Numbered from the stretch's first letter, positions 11,896 to 23,611 are shown. The stretch is DNA of 64,000 nt from Calendula officinalis (GCA_963853835.1 OY970832.1:29152208-29216207), one strand, 5' to 3'. Notes: generated by a model not told the origin, from the sequence alone. Made by a program: numbers and translations.

Positions 11896-12883
11896 CCCGG
11901 CCTGAGTTCCTGGACTGAGCAGTCAGTTACGAAATTTCTGCACTAAATGCAGTTTGCTGTTATGATTTCTTGTTTAATAGTATTGAATGCATTTAATGTT
12001 TTGATTAAACATCACTTGGCATTCTAAACTATTAATAGAGACCTTGGGTCTCATTTGTAGACACACTTTCACTCATCCTTCTTCTACATCACAGCTTTCT
12101 CTCCTAAGAAAACACTCTAAACTTTAGTTAGTGTTCTGCCTTGGATTATATCCGGTAGTGTAAAACTACTCGGTTATTTTACCCTGGGAAATAGACAACG
12201 AATCTATTTTAAGGGGATCGTGAATTTCACGAGACTCAGTCAAAACCTTGTTCTTGTTTGTTCTATTTATTTGTTTCAATCTTTTGTAAACGTTATTTCG
12301 TCAATTTTCCTTATTGTAATTGTATTTTATTAATGAAAATTGATATTAGCTCCTACATAAACACGATCAAAAGCTTAACCTTAAGTTTCATTTGTATAGA
12401 GCATTGCTCAACCATCTATAGGAGGCCACTATAAAGAAATTACCTATTTGAAAAAGAAAAATAAAAGACAAGATTGTCATCTAATAAGAATATAAGAAGA
12501 GCCATAAAACGTCATTCATTAGATCTCAAAATACCAATTAACACCACTGATAATCCACCCTATGTCCCTATCCATCTACTGAAACTTAGTGTTTGTAAAA
12601 AAACCTTACTACAGTAAAAAAACAACCATCAAGATAGTTAATATCACTTGCATCCGACGGCCTTTAAGCTTCCACGTCAGCGGACTTCTTGGCAAGAGTG
12701 GAGATGACCCACACGTCACCGTATGGATCATTAACCTTCACCACGCGCCCACCACAGCACGCGCCTTCACCTTCACAAATTTCACCATCAGCAACGGCAC
12801 CAGCCTTTATTGCTTTGTCCAAAGCAGCTTCAATGTCCTCAGTCTCCAAGCAAAATACCAGTCCATTACCCGCTGATTTAACA

Positions 12884-13537
12884 CTGTAATGAATAAAACC
12901 AGAATTTGCATTTCAAAAATAAAAAACTAGAAAATAAATGTTACATAATAAATCGCGACTAAACAACAAAGAGCTCTTTACTTTAATGAAACAAGAATAT
13001 TTTTGAACTTAATAAAAAAGGATAAAAAATATAAAAATGGAAAGACAATAAAACAAAAAGAAACTTATCCACAAATATGTTCAAAAGTCAAAACAATACC
13101 GCTTAAGAACAAAAATATTGTAAACAAGACGAAAAATATAACAGAAAAGAACACTGATAACTGAAGAAAAAACCACAAACATGACTGAAACAGATATCCT
13201 TTATATATACAGCAAAACGGGTAACAATATAATTAATTACTGATAACAAATACTCAGAGCTTTAGCTTTAAAATGACATAACAAGGAGAGCTTCATACAT
13301 CTAAAACTGTAAGAAAATAACAGAAAACAAATTCCAATACAAAGAGTCACATAGAAATGAAATCTACACATAATCCACAAACAGATCAGCGTAAAACAAG
13401 TCCACTAACCAATAATTACAAGTTCAACAGCTAAAATTCACAGATAACCTCAATAATAGGCAGATCGTAGAAAATGTACAGTGTATCAGCAATGATTAAC
13501 ACTAAATAATGAACTAAAACAGAAAAATAGCACTCAC
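12884..13537 (-). other. intron of the VOC gene
   Basis: The only intron, 654 bp, AT-rich, GTGAGT donor and TTACAG acceptor on the minus strand. Phase is 2 and joins ...GCTCC to TGTT... without disturbing the frame. Confidence 0.75.
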
Positions 13538-13619
13538 GGAGCTGTAGAGTCGTCGAGATCAGAAATGAGAATACTAGATGAACCGAGCTTGATCTCAGCA
13601 GAAAGAAGAAGCGGAAGCT

Positions 13620-13980
13620 TGATACGGCCCAACCGACCGTAGCCCAACAACAACAACCAACAGCCCAACCCCTGGCCCAAACCCGACCCAGGCGCGTGAT
13701 CAACAAACCCACCAGATTTCTTGTTTAGCAAGTGTGGATGAAATAGTCTTCCACTCCTTCCTTGATTTACTCATGCATGCACGTAGAAGTAGGGATCACA
13801 AATAAAGATGGTTAACCCACTACTCCATGACTGCATTAGATAAGGATGCATTTTCATTTCGTTAGTATTTATATGCATTGTAATTTGTTTAATGAGATAT
13901 CCAGAAAAATTGCCCCAAATTGTGCTTCTTCTATTTTTTTCTTAGGGAGAACTAACCCATCTCGAATTCGGGTCTTATCA
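13620..13980 (+). repeat. 5' LTR of the gypsy element
   Basis: 361 bp, TG...CA ends, followed directly by the putative primer site. Two mismatches to the 3' LTR (near 13836-13840 and in the T-run near 13937). Confidence 0.92.
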
Positions 13981-14005
13981 ATTGGTGCTTTCATCGATCC
14001 TTACC

Positions 14006-17000
14006 ATGCCTCCTCGCCGGGAAACAAATGCCGACGATCTTCCACCACCTCCACCGCCCCACCACCACCCACCACCGACATACAAAGCCTTATTCAACTC
14101 ACATCCACTCTCATTTCCCACATAACCGTCCAGTCCCCCAACATGACGGAACAAACGACAGCTTTAAACAATCTCACCACTCTCCTCGCAAACAATTCAA
14201 ACCGCCAGCTCACAAACCAACCACCGCCACCACCGCCACCACCATCGCCACCACCACCACCACCACCACCACAGCCAATTAACCAACCCCGACCACCCAA
14301 AATTTTCCTCCCTACCTTCGACGGATCAAACCCTCTCGATTGGGTTTTCCCAGCCGAAAATTATTTCACATATTACACCATACCCCCGGACCGTCGTTTA
14401 GCCCTAGCCGTTTTCTATTTTACCGGCGACGCCCTAAGTTGGTACAAACATTTGTCCAACAACGGACTACTCGGTACATGGCAAGAGTTTACCCGAGCTC
14501 TAGAAATTCGTTTCGGGCCATCAACGTATGAAAATCACCAAGCCACACTGTTTAAACTCCGTCAATCTTCCTCCGTTTCTGATTATCAATCCGAATTTGA
14601 AAAAATAAGTAATTGTGTAACCGGTCTATCCAACGAGGCCCTACGCAATTGTTTCATTTCTGGCTTACGAACCGACATTCAATCGGAAATGGCCCTTCAT
14701 AACCCCGCAACACTACAACACGCTTACGGCCTCGCAAAGCTGATAGAAGATAAACTTACCACAAATCGACCACGTTACAACCCAACACCACGAACACCCT
14801 ATCAAAACCCACCTAACAACCAAACCTTAACCCCAAAAACGGACAGCCCCTCATCATCCCAAAATACCGCAAATACAAACCCAAATCAAGCTCTGTTACC
14901 ATCACCACCCAAACAAAGAAGTACCCTACCTTTCACCCGTCTATCACCGGAAGCCTTACAAAAACGACGAGCCGAAGGATTATGTTTCCGTTGTCCAGAA
15001 AAGTTTCAACCAGGCCACAAATGTAGTCCACCTCAATTCCTCCTAATAGCCGACAATGAACCCACCCTAGACACCAACACGTTACCAGACTCGGGATTTT
15101 TCACACTTGAATCATACCCACCCGAGCCACCCGACCCCACGCCACAAAACGACACCCCCCTTTACCTATCTCTGTCCGATGCCGCATTCTTCGGTATTCA
15201 ATCACCGAAAGCCGTTCGTGTGAACGGCCACATTAACAATCAACCTGTCACCATCCTCATAGATTGTAGAAGTACCCACAATATTATACAACCCCGCATA
15301 GCCAACTTCGTACCGATTGAACCAACACCTATCACACCCTTTCCCGTCATGGTAGGAAGCGGAGAATTCTTAGAATGCAAATCCTTCCTTCAATCCACTC
15401 CACTGGAAATCAACAAAACCCACTTCAAGGTTCCATTCTTTATCATTCCGGTCCAAGGAGCCGACGTCATTCTAGGTCTTTCTTGGTTGAGCTCGTTAGG
15501 CCCCATCGTAGCGGATTTTTCCATTCCAAAATTGTCCTTCACTTATAATGGTTCACAATGTACAATACAAGGGCAACCGCTAGCAGCTTCCGTCACACCG
15601 AGCACCGTACATTCCTTAATTCGAAAAAATTCAGTAGCTTCCTTACACACCATGATATTCCACCATTCCCTCCCCCCACCCATAGCAGCCGACTCAACAT
15701 CACACCCGGACCCCACAATCAATACTTTAATCACCCAATTCCAACCACTGTTCGAACCACCACACAAACTACCCCCACCCCGACAACACGATCACCATAT
15801 CCCCATAGACCTGAACACAAAACCAATCAACATAAAACCTTACCGATACCCGCATTACCAAAAAGCAATCATGACATCTCTAATCAAAGAAATGTTAAAC
15901 GACGGGGTCATACAACCGAGCCAAAGTCCATATTCATCACCCGTTCTTCTTGTACAAAAAAAGGATGGTACATGGCGATTTTGTGTTGACTACCGAGCTC
16001 TCAACGCGGTCACCATTCGAGACCGATTCCCAATCCCCACCGTGGATGAATTACTAGACGAACTACACGGGTCCACAGTCTTCTCGAAAATAGATTTACG
16101 AGCCGGCTACCACCAAATTCGTGTAGCACAAGAAGACATCCACAAAACGGCATTCCGCACCATTGACGGTCACTACGAGTTTCGAGTAATGCCATTCGGT
16201 CTAACCAACGCACCATCCACGTTTCAATCGGCGATGAACGACTTATTTCGGTCAGTTTTAAGGAAATTTGTTCTAGTTTTTTTTGATGACATCCTTGTGT
16301 ATAGTAAATCGTTAACGGCCCACTATGAGCACCTCAAATTTGTGTTCCAAACCTTACTAGACAATCAATACCATGCCAAATCATCCAAATGCCTTTTTGC
16401 ATCCAAAACAATACCATTCCTAGGCCACATAATTTCAGCAGCGGGCGTACAAGCCGACCCGGACAAAATCGTAACCGTCAAACAATGGCCAAACCCGACA
16501 TCATTCACAACCCTACGGGCCTTTTTAGGTCTAACCGGTTATTATCGACGATTTGTCCCAACATATGCTCATATTGCCTCACCACTTACCGACATACTAA
16601 AAAAACCCGCATTCTCTTGGAACGATGATGCCAACACAGCCTTCCACAACCTAAAAAACGCCATGACCAACCTAATAACCCTAGCCCTACCCAACTTTTC
16701 TGAATCCTTTGATGTAACCACGGACGCATCAGGCGTCGCAATCGGTGCGGTGCTATCACAAAACGATAAACCCATATCGTTTTTTAGCAAGAAACTATGT
16801 GATCGAATGCAAGCCAATTCAACATATATTCGTGAATTTTATGCGATCACAGAAGCAGTAAACAAATGGAGACAGTATTTATTGGGCTGAAAATTTAGAG
16901 TATACACGGATCACCATAGCCTTAAACATCTCTTAACCCAAACAATACAAACACCGGAACAACACAAATGGCTCACAAAACTTATGGGCTATGATTTCGA

Positions 17001-18652
17001 GCTACACTACAAACCGGGCAAGCAAAACAAAGTGGCGGATGCCCTGAGCCGACCCGATACCACATACCACATGGTAATATCAACTCTGACGGCTAAGTGG
17101 CTCGACGAGATCAAATCATACTACAAAAACGATCCCAAGGGAAAGAAATTGATCGAGCAGTTGGGGCACACTTCAAACCAAACACAACAAAATTATACAC
17201 ACCACAATGGCTTGATATACAACCAAGGCAGATTACTAATCCCTAACATTTCAAATATTAGATCTCTTGTTTTGCAGGAATTTCATGCGCCTACTTTAGG
17301 AGGACATGCGGGAATCAAAGCCACGCTACGAAGATTACTATCATCTTTTTATTGGCCAACCATTAAAAATGATGTCAAGGAGTTTATCAAAAAATGTACA
17401 ACATGCCAAGCCACCAAATACCCCACCCACAAACCATACGGTCTATTACAACCCTTACCGGTACCAAGCCAAACATGGCAAGATATCACAATGGACTTCA
17501 TCACACACCTTCCACCATCAAACGGAAAAACCGCCATTTGGGTGATCGTTGATCGCTTTTCAAAGTTTGCTCATTTTTTGGCACTACCCAATCATTACAC
17601 AGCCAACACTCTAGCCACAACATTTCTCAAAGATATTTACCATCTTCACGGCCTACCCAATTCAATTACATCAGATAGAGACCCATTATTTTTAAGCCAT
17701 TTTTGGACCCAACTTTTCAAACAACTAGGTACAAAACTCCGCCACTCAAGTGCTTACCACCCCCAAACCGATGGCCAAACCGAAGTAGTCAACCGATGTT
17801 TGGAATCATACTTAAGAGCATTCGTCCACGATGAACCACGGACATGGAATCGATACCTTTATCTAGCTTAGTTTTGGTACAACACAAGCTTCCATTCTAC
17901 AATTCAAATGACACCATTTAGAGCAATGTATGGACGTGAGGCAAACACAATTCACGAGTACAAACCAGGCTCGAATCACAATGCATCAATCGAAGATTCA
18001 CTTTTAGAGCATCAGCGACTCAATACATTACTAAAGAATGCACTCGAAGTCATACGTCACAAAATGTCTAAGCAAGCAAACAAAAAACGACTTGACAAAC
18101 AATTTCAAGTTGGTGATTTTGTCTTCTTAAGGCTCCGAAATTACCGCCAACATTCTGTTGAAGCAAGAAAAAAATCAGAAGTTATCAAAACGATTCTTTG
18201 GGCCTTATCATATCACGGAACGAATCGGACCAGTTGCTTACAAACTTGAGCTACCGATAGACTCGAAGGTACACCCGGTGTTCCACGTCTCACTGCTAAA
18301 AGAAAGCCACTCGAAAACACCCTCATCGGAGTTTCCTAACGAATGGTTAACGGATGTACACCATGATCCTCAACCGGAAAAAATATTAAAAACACGTCAA
18401 TCAGGACACACACAACAAATTTTAATCAAATGGGCCCACTGCGATCCAACAGAGTCCACATGGGAAGATATAAACAAAATATCAAAACGATTCCCAGAAT
18501 TTATCGAACACGAGGACGTGTCCGCTCTTCAACACGGGGGTATTGATACGGCCCAACCGACCGTAGCCCAACAACAACAACCAACAGCCCAACCCCTGGC
18601 CCAAACCCGACCCAGGCGCGTGATCAACAAACCCACCAGATTTCTTGTTTAG
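14006..18652 (+). pseudogene. gypsy gag-pol polyprotein (chromovirus type), several breaks
   Basis: Order: a proline-rich gag N-terminus, gag core (FDGSNPLDWVF, FRALEIRFGPSTYENH-like region at about 14300-14560), CCHC knuckle (CFRCPEKFQPGHKC, about 14983-15024), protease (about 15255-15500), reverse transcriptase (FCVDYRALN near 15980; FFDDILVYS near 16281), RNase H (TDASGVAIGAVLSQ near 16720), integrase with HHCC finger (17284-17410), catalytic core (VDRFSKFAHF, SDRDPLF, TDGQTEVVNR) and a chromodomain-like tail (18415-18520). Damage: the ATG at 14006 is out of frame with the main frame, implying an early frameshift; TGA at 16888; TAG at 17869; a one-base slip in the A-run near 18165. The protease site reads DCR where D-S/T-G is expected. 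The C-terminus runs 109 bp into the 3' LTR. Confidence 0.92.
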
Positions 18653-18904
18653 CAAGTGTGGATGAAATAGTCTTCCACTCCTTCCTTGATTTACTCATGC
18701 ATGCACGTAGAAGTAGGGATCACAAATAAAGATGGTTAACCCACTACTCCATGACTGCATTAGATTAGGATGCATTTTCATTTCGTTAGTATTTATATGC
18801 ATTGTAATTTGTTTAATGAGATATCCAGAAAAATTGCCCCAAATTGTGCTTCTTCTATTTCTTTCTTAGGGAGAACTAACCCATCTCGAATTCGGGTCTT
18901 ATCA
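18544..18904 (+). repeat. 3' LTR of the gypsy element
   Basis: 361 bp, nearly identical to the 5' LTR. Its first 109 bp are also the end of the pol frame. It is followed by the AAGCT target duplication and then the upstream half of VOC exon 1. Confidence 0.92.
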
Positions 18905-19111
18905 AAGCTCCTGATCAGCCTTTCTCTTCGGATGACTGACGCGATTCACCTCCTCAGCTCCAAACGCATTTTTGTAAAAAGCGACGACATCGCTCGTATT
19001 AGAGGACTCCACGAATAACTGCGGCTTCATCGACGTAAACGACACCGTCTTCTCCACCGCAGCTCCGTTGATCTCGCCGGTAGTCGCTCCGTTTGTAGCT
19101 TCCGTCACCAT

Positions 19112-20482
19112 TTCCGATCAAAGTAATTTGTTGAAAACCCTAAGAGAGAGAAAATGTTGGTAAGGACGAGAGAAGTTATGGCGAGAACAGGTACGAGAGG
19201 TGGGAATTTATAGAAGCGAAGAAGCGGAACCGTTTGTGCTTTTTGCAAGGGATAAAACAATGTTGGCGTTTGAACAAGACTTTGGTAATTAGCCCTTACT
19301 TTTGGGATTAATTACGACCTTACCAGACACGCATGGAGGATACAGAAGGGGTAAAATGGGGATATTGAAATTGACGTGTGTTTAATTACGAGTAGTACCA
19401 CTGTATTGAAGGCAAGGTGGATGAAATGCGTGCGACGTGGAGAAGCGTAATGGGACCACATATGGAGATTATTGGGTGACCTACCTAAATTGTTTCCACA
19501 CCAAAAAGCTTTTGTTTTACGTGATTTGTTTTTAGAGTAACTTTATTTTTAGCTATTATTTGTGTCTACTCGTTTATCTATTAATTTGATTAACAAGAGT
19601 TAAAATTAATGGATGATATGAAGAAATAATCATTTCATCATTAGTGTACAACCATTCATACAGAAATAAATTACAATCATTTCTTAATTTACAATTAAAG
19701 TTGCACAATGTACAACCAATCTCAACTCTCTCTTCATAGTCTATCTCTCTTCTTTCTCATATCATACTCTCTCTTTTTCCTCCTCTTCTGAACCATAACA
19801 ACCACCGAACCAGAGCAACCTACCTGTCATCATAACCACCATCACCCCCGCCGTGATCTTCTCTTCTGGCGGATACACCGTGAACATATTTCACGAATTC
19901 AACGAAAATCGTATACCTTTATACATCATTTCTCGCATATTTAGATCTCGTGTACACTTCTTCGTCGTTGGTTAAAACCTTCATTCATTCAAGCATGCAT
20001 TGCTTACCAGGAGTTGTAATAGGTTTAAAATTTCACAAATTCTTAGGCATAAACACGTCCGAAACACCACAAATCAATACTCAATGCCTCATTTCACATA
20101 ATTCATCAGACGAACATATAAACTGAAAACAAAAACCGTTTCCGATGCATCAAATCCACCGGTGTCACTTCTAATTTCACGCCAAACAACTAGAAAATTC
20201 CTAAATGAAGCAAAAGTTGTGAAAGTGATGGAAGAGTTAGGCTTTCGAGTGATTAATGATTATCGCTAGCTCACCTAAGGAAATGTCGAACGTTGAGGGT
20301 TTCTTTCGAATGAACAGATCCATAAATCATAGCAAAAATTAATTAGGGTTTTCTTTGAATTAAGCCAAAATCAATTAGTTGATCATATCTAGTTTGAATC
20401 ACCGAGAAAACCCTAAAAGGAGGCGGTAGCGGCGACGATTGGTGACGGTGGTTCTTCTCGTCGGATCTCTCCGCCTCTCGTC
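19112..20482. other. VOC gene upstream region and intergenic DNA
   Basis: The first 100-300 bp (19112-19400) must hold the VOC 5' untranslated region and promoter on the minus strand; GAGAGAG-type sequence near 19140-19160 is typical of plant leaders, but I cannot place a TATA box with confidence. Beyond that I see AT-rich spacer and no gene. Confidence 0.45.
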
Positions 20483-20680
20483 TTCTCTCTCTCTCTCTCT
20501 CTCACTGGCGGATCCACTCCTAAATAAGGGGGATGCAAGGCCCCCGCTTGGTGGGTAACTCCCATGTGGAAAAAAAATTGATAAAAGGAAATTAGTGGAA
20601 AATTTGTACATGGTCCCCGCTCAAAGTTTTATGAAAATCCCGGTTAGTTTTGGTTCTGGATTCGCCACTGCTCTCTCTTT
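20483..20680. repeat. CT microsatellite split by a MITE
   Basis: A (CT)n run at 20483-20502 resumes at 20671. The break is the hAT-type MITE, whose 8-bp duplication is itself CTCTCTCT. Confidence 0.85.
20503..20670. mobile_element. hAT-type MITE (168 bp)
   Basis: Ends CACTGGCGGATCCA and TGGATTCGCCACTG form a 14-bp imperfect inverted repeat of a kind common in plant hAT MITEs. Flanked by CTCTCTCT at 20495-20502 and 20671-20678. The repeat context weakens the duplication as independent proof, but ends and size agree. Non-coding. Confidence 0.8.
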
Positions 20681-20974
20681 GATGCTTTCTCTGTCTTTTT
20701 GTGTATGTCTTTTGTGTGTGTGTCTTTTGTGTGTTTGTGTTGTACAAATTCATAGAAGAGACAATAAACTAAAAATAATTTTTTTAAGTAACTGGAAAAG
20801 GACTAAAATGTCCTCATGTATATTTGCACATGGTGGGATTTAACATAACATTTTAAGGTCATTTAGCCTAAAGGACTGTCGATGCAAAATAAGTTTTAAA
20901 ATAAGGAGTATCAGTGTCATTTTTGAAACTATTGCACCAAAGTTGTAATATGATAAAAACCTAAAGAACCATTT
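20681..20974. other. spacer, nothing recognised
   Basis: TGTGT-rich and AT-rich sequence between the MITE and the long hairpin; no supported gene. Confidence 0.5.
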
Positions 20975-21279
20975 ATGTAATTAACTCTTATTAGAGTTTA
21001 TTATTATGAGAAATAATAGATGTCTATATTTTGTTTCTACTCCATGTTGTTATTTATTTAAATAATAACATGAGATTTGAGAAATAATAGATGTCTATAG
21101 TATTTTATTCAATTAAATTTGTACTAGCTTATACAAACTTAAATAATAAAATACTATAGACATATATTATTTCTCAAATCTCATGTTATTATTTAAATAA
21201 ATAACAACATGGAGTAGAAACAAAATATAGACATCTATTATTTCTCATAATAATAAACTCTAATAAGAGTTAATTACAT
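20975..21279. repeat. long near-perfect inverted repeat (305-bp hairpin)
   Basis: Arms of about 150 bp start ATGTAATTAACTCTTATTAG at 20975 and end with its reverse complement at 21279. The two arms are nearly identical, with only scattered mismatches, and the centre (about 21120-21135) leaves a very small loop. No coding capacity. It could be a foldback element, two inverted insertions of one repeat, or a source of hairpin RNA. Confidence 0.9.
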
Positions 21280-21280
21280 G

Positions 21281-21445
21281 GGATTTGATAATGACAATCC
21301 TTAGGTCTGTCATTAAGTGCATAAAAAGTTGTACATTAATTTATGGGGAAGTAGTTCCTAAAATTCAGGAGTCAGTTACGAATGAATGTGCAAGTTTTTA
21401 ATGCATGTCTTATGACATCCCTAAAGGGTGTCATTATCGAAATCC
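21281..21445. mobile_element. small terminal-inverted-repeat element (MITE)
   Basis: Left end GGATTTGATAATGACA and right end TGTCATTATCGAAATCC are inverted, with a further TTAGG/CCTTTAGG inner pair. A related copy lies at 54410-54582. Superfamily not decided because no clean duplication is visible. Confidence 0.65.
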
Positions 21446-22858
21446 TAATTTAAATGCAACAAAATAAACAATTTTTTTAGATTACAAAATTCATTCTTGG
21501 AATCTTCACATTAAGTTATATGGAAACAGGTGTGGGGACTATTACAACATTTAGGGGCATAATGTAATTATTAGAATCTTTAAGGGTTATTTTAATTTTT
21601 TATGTAAAAGTACTCTATGAATGAGTAATGTATATATAAGGGAATTTATTTGTGTGGTTTTGCTGGGTGTAGTGGGCGGTAAACCCATGTGGCCATTTTG
21701 GGCTTTCGAGTCAGTAACAGATTACCAATCCACACTCATCCCCACAGCTCTTTGGTTCAAGGAAGACGTGAACAATAATTATTGATATCCAATTAAAAAT
21801 ACTTGTAAAAGACAATAACCATAACCATAATAAATAAAAATAACAAAATAAAGAGAAATCTAATACCTACTGAATGCATAAACCCTTTTGAATTTTTTCA
21901 TTGAAATAAAAGTTTTTCCTTTGCAATATGTTGGTGGTCCAAAAAAAGCTTGTAGCCATTTTCCCATATTCCCTAGACAAGGAGTATATTTTTGGACCCA
22001 AAAGTAGGTCATAATTAATACAACAAGTACACTTCAAGCATCTACATCTACTTAATGATGTAGATACCAATAAACATTGCAACAAAAGTTAAACCATACC
22101 ATCTCCTCCTACCACCAACTAATACTAATTTTTTGTTAATAACCATTTAATCTTAATGAAATATGTATGTATACTTATAAATCAATTAATGTCTAAATAC
22201 GTTGCAAATAGTTTAGATCGACCTACCAACCAACTACGATTGACATTGTATTTTATAAAAACGTCCTACTTGATTTACAAACATGAGTAGGTGACTATAT
22301 CTGCTAACTACCCACTTTCAAACTCTACTCCTACAATCCATGCATCAAATAGTTGTACAAATATGATATAAAGGGAAGTGAAATAACAAGAAATGAAATA
22401 TTGACAATGTAAGAATACAATTATTTCTTATTTATTCTATAAAAGAAATTTATGACTACAAAAAATGAATTCAACAACATAATATAAACACTTGTCATCA
22501 CCAGATTCATAACCTAACCCCATTGCTCCATATGTTTAAGAACTTGTATTCATTTTTTTTTTTTTTTCTAAAGAATCTAATCGATGTAGGATTGAATCTC
22601 ATAGCAGACAGCAAGTTACTTGCTTCTATAATGTGAGTTTATATATTTATCATATATTCATCGAGTTCAATCCAACAAGCCGACTATTGAGTCTAGTTTG
22701 CAGATTCTACACTATATAAAGAAAACCGAAAAGGAAGCACACCAGAATTTTTTTCGACTTTCTGAAGAACAAGTGTAGACTAGATGCAAGAAATGGAAAT
22801 ACCCATAACTTGATTGAGAAATCGTGCCACTTTCAATCATCTTCTGAATTCAATTTCA
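21446..22858. other. intergenic DNA, no gene seen
   Basis: AT-rich sequence with a poly-T tract near 22555. It should contain the 3' untranslated region of the DUF538 gene (minus strand) near its right end. Confidence 0.5.
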
Positions 22859-23611
22859 TCAAATTTCTTGATGATTGTTATTACCAATTCCCAACTTTCT
22901 TGATAGATTCTGCATATCAGAGCACAAAAAGATTAAAACTTTATTGTGAACTGTAGGTCAACAATGTAAAGTTTCTACTCTAAAAGTGAAGTTCATAACT
23001 CAAAAGTCATAACAAGAAACTACAAACTATAAAAGGTCAAACCGATATTCAAATTTTGACAGAATCCCAATCCAATTGCAGAAAAACCCCAAAAATAGAA
23101 AGTCAAAATAACAACAAATTGACATGAAAAAAGTCAAAGATGATTGAATTACCTTTGATACAGTTTGAGAAATGACGTGATTTGAAGAAGCTAAACATTC
23201 CCTTGGTGTTTCAAACGAAGATAATGAAAATTGCTTAGAAACAACGCCAACATCAAAATAAATCAATCCAGAACTGGGTATATCCACCCGGATTTCCTTC
23301 ACCGGAAACCACAAAAACAAATCTTGTGCGGAAATACCGGACAACCCACCGATCTGACCGCACGTCAAGTTTCCAGAAACATCACAATCGTAGTGCATTT
23401 CATCTTCAAATTTAGCATTACAAGCTTGATCTAAATGCACCTCGAGTCTACCTGAATCCTTATCGAATGTGAAATTGGTTACACCTTTGGGTAATAATCC
23501 AATTGGTAAACCGTTTGACCGAAGGAGTTCGTATATTGTTTCGGTGGCTGAAATCTGGAAAACGGTGAGGGCCCAGAGTAGAAAAACAAGTGGGGATTGG
23601 AAATTAAACAT
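22859..23611 (-). CDS. DUF538 family secreted protein (two exons, second tentative)
   Basis: Exon 1 is 23611-23153. I chose the ATG at 23611 because it starts a classic signal peptide (MFNFQSPLVFLLWALTVFQI, cleavage near ISA-TET), followed by the DUF538 pattern: IYELLRSNGLPIGLLPKGV, FTFDKDSGRLEVHL, CNAKFEDEMHYDCDVSG, LSGISAQDLFLWFPVKEI, GLIYFDVGVVSKQFSLSSFE. An in-frame ATG 28 codons upstream (23695) would put histidine-rich sequence before the signal. The frame reaches a donor AAAG/GTAATT at 23152. A plausible phase-0 acceptor (ATATGCAG) gives exon 2 at 22909-22859, adding 16 residues and a stop. Family members are small plant secreted or endomembrane proteins with a beta-barrel-like fold and no firmly known role. 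Exon 1 is sure; exon 2 is an inference. Confidence 0.85.

Larger units (their letters stand above)
7090..12357 (+). mobile_element. complete non-autonomous Ty1/copia element (gag-protease only)
   Basis: LTRs at 7090-7934 and 11142-12357 start TGTTG and end CTACA. A 5-bp duplication TAAAC flanks the element at 7085-7089 and 12358-12362. A purine-rich tract (GTGGGGGG) at 11133-11140 precedes the 3' LTR. The interior holds a damaged gag and a protease-like fragment but no integrase, reverse transcriptase or RNase H, so it is a non-autonomous (TR-GAG-like) element that needed enzymes from a relative. No clear tRNA-Met primer site follows the 5' LTR. Confidence 0.88.
11142..12357 (+). repeat. 3' LTR of the non-autonomous copia element
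   Basis: It matches the 5' LTR at both ends but is 1216 bp long. The extra sequence holds a CG run, a G run and a block of short tandem repeats. The TATA box of the 5' copy is changed here to TATTAATAG near 12030. Confidence 0.88.
13620..18904 (+). mobile_element. full-length Ty3/gypsy chromovirus-type element in the VOC exon
   Basis: Two 361-bp LTRs (13620-13980 and 18544-18904) begin TGATACGG and end CTTATCA. By eye they differ at only two positions. AAGCT is duplicated at 13615-13619 and 18905-18909. A primer-site candidate ATTGGTGCTTTCATCG follows the 5' LTR at once (tRNA not identified), and a GGGGG tract precedes the 3' LTR. It carries one gag-pol reading frame with several breaks. Orientation is opposite to the host gene. 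Confidence 0.94.
12664..19111 (-). pseudogene. VOC-superfamily (At5g48480-like) protein gene, exon 1 split by a gypsy element
   Basis: Exon 1 begins with ATG at 19111 and runs to 18905 (MVTEATNGATTG, then VSFTSMKPQLFVE, FYKNAFGAEE, HPKRKADQEL); it resumes at 13614 (PLLLSAEIKLGSSS, ISDLDD) and ends at a GTGAGT donor at 13537. Exon 2 is 12883-12664, after a TTACAG acceptor (NGLVFCLETEDIEAALDKAI, then VNDPYGDVW), with stop at 12664. Skipping the 5285-bp element and one copy of the AAGCT duplication leaves 284 + 220 coding bases, exactly 167 codons without any stop, matching the length of this plant family. The fold is the glyoxalase/bleomycin-resistance/PhnB type; the substrate is not established. 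With the element in place translation would stop soon after codon 69. Family call is from recognised sequence pattern; loss of function is inferred. Confidence 0.82.

Noticed and set aside
14094..14300. Glycine-rich minus-strand frame
   Set aside because: Antisense of the polyproline stretch in gypsy gag.
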